In this document: in pieces, positions 12,518 to 16,859 of the stretch
Layout of the letters: every line of letters starts with the position of its first letter
How positions within the stretch are numbered: the stretch's first letter is position 1
Source: a bacterium
Lineage (GTDB): Bacteria; Tectomicrobia; Entotheonellia; Entotheonellales; Entotheonellaceae
Reading direction: 5' to 3'
DNA length: 16,859 nucleotides
NCBI GenBank assembly: GCA_027294925.1
Contig: JAPULM010000094.1
Span: 1-16,859 of the forward strand
Made by a program: the position numbers and the translations under genes
The notes under the pieces: model-generated
Database searches by the model: none
What the model saw: the letters and a program-made list of their open reading frames with translations, nothing else
Told to the model about the DNA's origin: nothing

Positions 12518-13213
12518 ATGCAGCAGATGTTGCTGGATACTCGGTATCAGGTAGAGACACCTGAAGGTATTGACTTACATGCACAGTTAGCAGGGCCAGC
12601 CCCTCGTATTCTCGCCTATCTTATCGATATTACCATACGCGGGGTTGTGCTCTTTGTGCTCTCGCTGATGTTATATTTTGCCGGTAACGCCGGTATAGGG
12701 TTGTTGTTATTGCTGTCCTTCCTATTGGAATGGTTTTATCCCGTGTTGTTTGAAGTCTATGCCAAGGGCCAGACGCCGGGTAAAAAGGCCATGCAATTGA
12801 CCGTTGTGAATGATGACCTGACGCCCACTAATTGGAGTACGTCGGTTATTCGCAATTTATTACGGGCGGCTGATTTTTTTCCGTTTGCATACGTAGGTGG
12901 GCTTATTTGCATGATGTTCAGCAGGCATTTTCAACGCCTGGGGGATTTGGCGGCTGGCACCTTGGTGATCCACCAAGAGCAGAAAAAAGACAACCTGTCA
13001 CTCCCCGATATCCCGCCTCGCACCCCACCTGTCGAACTCCCTTTGGACGGTCAAATTGCCGTGATTGGTTTTACCCAACGTCATCAGCAACTCACCCACA
13101 GCCGTCAACAAGAATTGGCGGATATCGTTAAAGACTTGATTCATAGCGACAGTGAACACGCTGTGCAACATTTACAAGGCATCGGTTGCTGGTTATTAGG
13201 GAGTAGACGGTGA
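12518..13213 (+). CDS. RDD family membrane protein
   Basis: A 231-residue protein with an RDD domain at about 23-152. Conserved features are PAPRILAYLIDITIRG (27-42), giving the Arg30 and Asp37 of the family name, KGQTPGKKAMQLTVV (83-97), IRNLLRAADFFPF (111-123) with Arg112 and Asp119, and RLGDLAAGTLVIH (140-152). Three hydrophobic segments are seen (about 41-57, 60-80, 115-135), followed by an 80-residue cytoplasmic tail without recognised motifs. RDD proteins are inner-membrane proteins of largely unknown function, some proposed to transport ions or small solutes. Translation probably couples to the preceding gene (TAAATG) and to the next (GTGA overlap). Confidence 0.87.
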   Translation: MQQMLLDTRYQVETPEGIDLHAQLAGPAPRILAYLIDITIRGVVLFVLSLMLYFAGNAGIGLLLLLSFLLEWFYPVLFEVYAKGQTPGKKAMQLTVVNDDLTPTNWSTSVIRNLLRAADFFPFAYVGGLICMMFSRHFQRLGDLAAGTLVIHQEQKKDNLSLPDIPPRTPPVELPLDGQIAVIGFTQRHQQLTHSRQQELADIVKDLIHSDSEHAVQHLQGIGCWLLGSRR

Positions 13214-14172
13214 AGCAGCAGCATTTTGAACACCGCTATCAGCAGGATTGGCAACGCCTTGAAACTGCCTTAGCAGACGCCAAAGCAAACCTGGGACAGG
13301 ATTTTCCCCAGCGTTACCGTCACCTGTGTCATCAGCTGGCCCTTGCTAAACAGCGACGTTATAGTCCGCAGCTGGTCAATCGCCTCAATCATCTGGTGCT
13401 GCTATCCCATCATCACTTTTATCAACATAACGTTCGATATCGCTATCAGTTCTTGCGTTTTGTCGTCTGGGGTTTTCCCACTGCCCTACGTACGAATGCA
13501 ACTTATGTGTGGGGGGCGGCAATACTGTTCGTGTTACCGCTACTGATAATGGGCCTGGGTAGTTATGTGAATGAGGAACTGATATTCAGTTTAATGTCAC
13601 CCGCCGAGGTACGTCATGTTGAAGAAATGTACGATCCCAGCGCCAAAATTATCGGCCGAGTACGCCAGTCTGATACGGATTTAATGATGTTTGGTTACTA
13701 CATCAAAAATAATATCGGCATTGGTTTTCGAACCTTTGCTAGCGGCATTTTGTTTGGTATCGGAGCCATCTTCATTCTACTTTATAACGGTTTGTTCATT
13801 GGTGGTATCGCAGGGCACTTAACACAAGTGGGTTTTGCCAACACCTTTTACCCTTTTGTCATTGGGCATGGGGCATTCGAATTAACCGCTATTGTATTTA
13901 GTGGGGCGGCGGGCTTGAAACTCGGTTTTGCTTTGCTTGCGCCGGGGGCGTATCGTCGTGTCGATGCGCTTCGTAACGCCGCCAGAGAGGCGGTGCAAAT
14001 CGTCTACGGTGCGATGCTGATGCTGGTTATTGCCGCGTTTTTGGAGGCCTTTTGGTCCTCCAGTAGCACCATTCCTAATCTGGTTAAATACAGCGTGGGG
14101 GCGGTATGCTGGTTGTTTGTGATGGGTTATTGTTTTTTTGCAGGCAGAGCGTATGGATCTCAGCCGGATTAG
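13210..14172 (+). CDS. SpoIIM-like (stage II sporulation protein M family) membrane protein
   Basis: A 320-residue polytopic protein. After a cytoplasmic helical segment (1-88) come hydrophobic stretches at about 100-116, 172-200, 208-240, 262-280 and 292-312. The family signature is clear: YYIKNNIGIGFRTFASGI (163-180), LYNGLFIGGIAGHL (191-204) and IGHGAFELTAIVFSGAAGLK (218-237). In Bacillus SpoIIM is part of the peptidoglycan-degrading DMP complex during engulfment, but in non-sporulating proteobacteria the homologue sits in this RDD/DUF4129/MoxR-type cluster and its role is unknown. The start is GTG within GTGA, overlapping the RDD stop by four bases, so the genes are translationally coupled. 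Confidence 0.87.
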   Translation: MKQQHFEHRYQQDWQRLETALADAKANLGQDFPQRYRHLCHQLALAKQRRYSPQLVNRLNHLVLLSHHHFYQHNVRYRYQFLRFVVWGFPTALRTNATYVWGAAILFVLPLLIMGLGSYVNEELIFSLMSPAEVRHVEEMYDPSAKIIGRVRQSDTDLMMFGYYIKNNIGIGFRTFASGILFGIGAIFILLYNGLFIGGIAGHLTQVGFANTFYPFVIGHGAFELTAIVFSGAAGLKLGFALLAPGAYRRVDALRNAAREAVQIVYGAMLMLVIAAFLEAFWSSSSTIPNLVKYSVGAVCWLFVMGYCFFAGRAYGSQPD

Positions 14173-15730
14173 CGTCGAAGCCAGGGTGCGTCGTCCATGG
14201 GAAGCCATTGATCTGGGTTTTGTATTGGCCAGACAGTGGTGGAAACCTCTTTTTTTAAGCTGGTTAATCCCCAGTTTTACCCTGTTTCTCTTGCTCAGTG
14301 TTGTTTTTTATCAACACGCATGGGTGGCGCCTTTTGTCGTATGGTGGTGCAAGCCCTTTTGGGATAGGGCACCCCTTTACATCGCCAGCCGCGCCTTGTT
14401 TGGGGAAGAAATTGGTGTCCGCGAAACCTTAAAGGCCCTATTTAGTCTGTACAAAACAGACTGGCTCGCCTGGTTATGTTGGCGGCGTTTAAGTCTTAAC
14501 CGCGCTTTTGAGATGCCCGTCACGGTCTTGGAAAATTTACAGGGTAAGCAACGTCAATCCCGCCTGACCATTTTACATCCCCGCAATTCAAATGCTTCCA
14601 GGTGGTTAACGATTATCTGTACGCACCTTGAAGCCCTGTTTACCATTGGGGTGATCAGTATGGTGTTCATCATGCTGCCGGAACAAGCCCGCAGCGACGC
14701 CTGGGGCCTCATATTGACGCCGGAAGGCTTAATAGAGCAGGCGTGGAGCCTGCTATCCTATAGCGCCATGGCATTAATTGCGCCGTTTTACACCGTGGCC
14801 GGTTTTGCTCTATATATCAGCCGTCGTATTGATCTTGAGGCCTGGGATATCGAAATCAAGTTCCGTCACCTCGCCGCCAGTCAGCCGTGCACGGGTGGTA
14901 AAACGCCTTTGCTTTTGTGCTTCGTACTTGCTTTGAGCATATCGGGTCTGACCCTCCAACCCAGTTATGCCGAACAAGCCGGTGCGACAATTCACCATAC
15001 GGCGAACCTCAGCACGACCAAAAGCACCGACCACGTCGACCCTCGGCAACAATCAAAGGATTTGATTAATGACATCTTGGCCGGCGATGATTTCCATCAA
15101 CGTATCCGCTTTAACAAGTGGCGGCTTAAGGGGCGGCAAGCCGAGACGCCGGGAATTCAGCCGCTGCCCGAATGGGTTATCGCCATCATCGAGTTTTTTG
15201 AACGACACGCATCGATCATGGGCGCCATTCGCGGTCTGTTTAAGCACCTGGCAAAAGGCCTCGAAGTTCTACTATGGGTCGTTGTTGTCTTGTTGTTTAG
15301 TTATTTCTTCTACCGTTACCGTGATAGCTTACAGCGCTTTATCAGAGCTGAGAAAAAAGTCGCCCGTCAGCCGCACACACCCGACGTTTTATTTGGCCTC
15401 GATGTCACTCAGGCGAGCTTACCTAAAGATGTACCCGATCAGGTTCGAGCGCTATGGCAGGCTGAACAATACCGCCCAGCTCTAAGTCTATTGTATCGTG
15501 CCACGCTCTCTAGCCTCATGCATCAATATGATTTTGTCTTTAGTGATGAACACACGGAAGGTGAATGCGCCTCTATCGTCAGTCTGCGGGGTGACCCAAA
15601 ACTCAGTGCCTATACCCAACAACTAACTTATTTTTGGCAGCAGGTGGCCTATGCTCACCGCTTACCTGAGTCCGCACAGGTAGATGTGATGTGCCAGCAA
15701 TGGTGGGAGATATTTCCCCATGAATCATAA
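14153..15730 (+). CDS. DUF4129-type membrane protein
   Basis: A 525-residue multi-pass protein. The N-terminal half has hydrophobic segments at about 25-60, 180-205 and 225-250, and there is another at about 287-305 just before a signal-like break (LTLQPSYAEQAG). A soluble, probably periplasmic part follows (about 306-390). After a membrane helix with LEVLLWVVVVLLFSYFFYRY (about 395-415) the C-terminus (about 440-520) matches DUF4129: ALWQAEQYRPALSLLYRATL, then a histidine- and acid-containing stretch, LTYFWQQVAYAHRLP and WWEIFP. DUF4129 proteins are part of transglutaminase/MoxR-linked envelope clusters of unknown function. I chose ATG 14153, which overlaps SpoIIM by 20 bases; the TTG at 14138 is less likely. 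Confidence 0.78.
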   Translation: MDLSRISVEARVRRPWEAIDLGFVLARQWWKPLFLSWLIPSFTLFLLLSVVFYQHAWVAPFVVWWCKPFWDRAPLYIASRALFGEEIGVRETLKALFSLYKTDWLAWLCWRRLSLNRAFEMPVTVLENLQGKQRQSRLTILHPRNSNASRWLTIICTHLEALFTIGVISMVFIMLPEQARSDAWGLILTPEGLIEQAWSLLSYSAMALIAPFYTVAGFALYISRRIDLEAWDIEIKFRHLAASQPCTGGKTPLLLCFVLALSISGLTLQPSYAEQAGATIHHTANLSTTKSTDHVDPRQQSKDLINDILAGDDFHQRIRFNKWRLKGRQAETPGIQPLPEWVIAIIEFFERHASIMGAIRGLFKHLAKGLEVLLWVVVVLLFSYFFYRYRDSLQRFIRAEKKVARQPHTPDVLFGLDVTQASLPKDVPDQVRALWQAEQYRPALSLLYRATLSSLMHQYDFVFSDEHTEGECASIVSLRGDPKLSAYTQQLTYFWQQVAYAHRLPESAQVDVMCQQWWEIFPHES

Positions 15731-16859
15731 AATCTCTGCCGTGTTACTGAGCCTAATGATGGCTGGGTGTGTTTATGGTTTTTATGCTTTCTTTGAACCG
15801 TATGAGAAAACAGAGGACTTAGGTTGGGATAAGGCAGCGCTGCGTAACCCTTATCTAGCAGCGGTGTATTTTTTACAGCGTCTTGATATTGATGCGCGAA
15901 GTTACGACAGCTTTGAAAAGCTTCAACCATTGCCGGAAAACGGCGCCATCTTTGTTAGCAATAGCAGCAACGTCCTATCCGCCAGGCGGGTTGATCGGCT
16001 GATCGAGTGGGTAAAAGGTGGCGGCCATCTGATTGTTGCGGCACAACCCCCTGACAGTGACACTAGCGATCAACTACTGGAATTTTTTTCGATTGAAAAT
16101 CTTACCACCGAGTACCGTGTCGAGGTGCAGCCAAAACGAGGCAGCAATGCAGATACGGCATCTGCAGGTGAGGAGAGGAAAAAGGGAAGCAAAAAACTCA
16201 GCGAGCAGTTGCGTGAGTACAATAGGAAACTGGTCGAACAGATCACAAAAACAGGCTCCGCTACGGAACAAGGTGAAGAAGCAGCAGTACCGGGCAATGA
16301 GCTCAGTTCACTACAGTTCGAGGGTATAGACAGACCGTTGAAACTGCACTTTTTACCGTCTCGCCAGCTCTACCATCCCTACTTTGAAAGGAAGGATGAG
16401 AACGCCTTTACAGGTTATAAGCTGGTATATTGGGCTGGTGATGAGCAGGGCATCCATTTTATGCAACTGGACGTTGGACAGGGTTTGCTAAGTGTCCTAT
16501 CGGATGCTGTGCTATGGCGGTCTGATCATATCGACAAATTTGACCACGCGTTTTTTTTGCGCACGCTCACCCGGCATGAGGACGGTGTTCGACTTTTATA
16601 CGGCACCAACATGCCATCGCTGTTTATGCTGATTTGGCAACACACCCCGGAACTCGTCATCGCATGTGCGCTCTGGCTAATCGCCTGGCTATGGTATAGG
16701 GGACAGCGCTTCGGTCCTATTGTACAACAACAGATCACGATTCGGCGTTCATTGGCTGAGCATATCTCTGCTAGCGCCAATTATCTGTGGCGTGGCGGCC
16801 ATAGCAAACAGCTACTGGCACCTGCACGAGATGAGGTTGAGCATCAAGCTCGCCGCACC
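15720..16859 (+). CDS. DUF4350 domain membrane-anchored protein, 3' end cut by window edge
   Basis: Open from ATG 15720 to the right edge (380 codons, no stop). It overlaps the DUF4129 gene by 11 bases. A hydrophobic N-terminus (about 4-27: ISAVLLSLMMAGCVYGFYAF) anchors or exports it. The DUF4350 region follows, with WDKAALRNPYLAAVYFLQRL (36-55), then AIFVSNSS and the Rossmann-like RVDRLIEWVKGGGHLIVAA. A hydrophilic Lys/Glu/Gln-rich insert covers about 138-195. A second membrane segment near 305-327 (FMLIWQHTPELVIACALWLI) is followed by RRSLAEHISASANYLWR, typical of the cytoplasmic end of these proteins. In related clusters DUF4350 precedes a MoxR ATPase and a DUF58 protein, so those genes are expected just to the right. 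Confidence 0.82.
   Translation, partial: MNHKISAVLLSLMMAGCVYGFYAFFEPYEKTEDLGWDKAALRNPYLAAVYFLQRLDIDARSYDSFEKLQPLPENGAIFVSNSSNVLSARRVDRLIEWVKGGGHLIVAAQPPDSDTSDQLLEFFSIENLTTEYRVEVQPKRGSNADTASAGEERKKGSKKLSEQLREYNRKLVEQITKTGSATEQGEEAAVPGNELSSLQFEGIDRPLKLHFLPSRQLYHPYFERKDENAFTGYKLVYWAGDEQGIHFMQLDVGQGLLSVLSDAVLWRSDHIDKFDHAFFLRTLTRHEDGVRLLYGTNMPSLFMLIWQHTPELVIACALWLIAWLWYRGQRFGPIVQQQITIRRSLAEHISASANYLWRGGHSKQLLAPARDEVEHQARRT

Overview
The window looks like a stretch of chromosome from a proteobacterium, most likely an uncultured gammaproteobacterium. Base composition is balanced, Shine-Dalgarno sites are clear, and start codons are ATG or GTG. The DAHP synthase is of the E. coli AroF/AroG/AroH type and is preceded by a leader-peptide attenuator. 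The right end carries the RDD / SpoIIM / DUF4129 / DUF4350 membrane cluster that usually sits beside moxR and DUF58 genes. No rRNA, tRNA, CRISPR array or intact mobile element was seen.

Layout. 1-100: 3' end of a small ribbon-helix-helix-like gene. 101-452: no gene, but a dispersed-looking 40-nt repeat and a perfect 28-nt palindrome. 453-2159 (-): D-aminoacylase-like amidohydrolase. 2405-2992 (+): AhpD-like peroxidase-related protein. 3072-3872 (-): two-gene unit of a lytic transglycosylase and a small DUF350 membrane protein. 3930-4763 (-): BtpA/SgcQ family protein with its own sigma70-type promoter. 4830-5276: non-coding, with inverted repeats. 5277-5723 (+): MaoC-like protein lacking the usual catalytic pair. 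5880-6533 (+): histidine phosphatase. 6534-7451: poor or degenerate coding sequence with one doubtful ORF. 7452-8828 (+): amidase-signature enzyme. 8852-9895 (-): DAHP synthase, with an aromatic-rich leader peptide and terminator at 9923-10051. 10226-11417 (-): MauE-like membrane protein and a membrane-anchored DsbA-like protein. 11747-16859 (+): five-gene envelope operon running off the right edge.

Two observations stand out. First, the DsbA-like gene has an in-frame TGA exactly where the first cysteine of the CPHC active site should be (Sec-Pro-His-Cys). A hairpin with a G-initial apical loop starts at a distance typical of bacterial SECIS elements. The gene overlaps a MauE-like gene, so this may be a selenocysteine-based periplasmic disulfide pair. 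ORF callers would split it into two fragments. Second, the DAHP synthase gene has a complete attenuator: a consensus promoter, a 21-residue leader peptide with eight aromatic residues, a segment able to form an antiterminator, and a strong intrinsic terminator just before the gene. First-step control of aromatic amino acid synthesis by ribosome-mediated attenuation can therefore be read directly from the DNA.

The remaining genes are mostly single transcription units of catabolic or housekeeping type with no obvious shared pathway.
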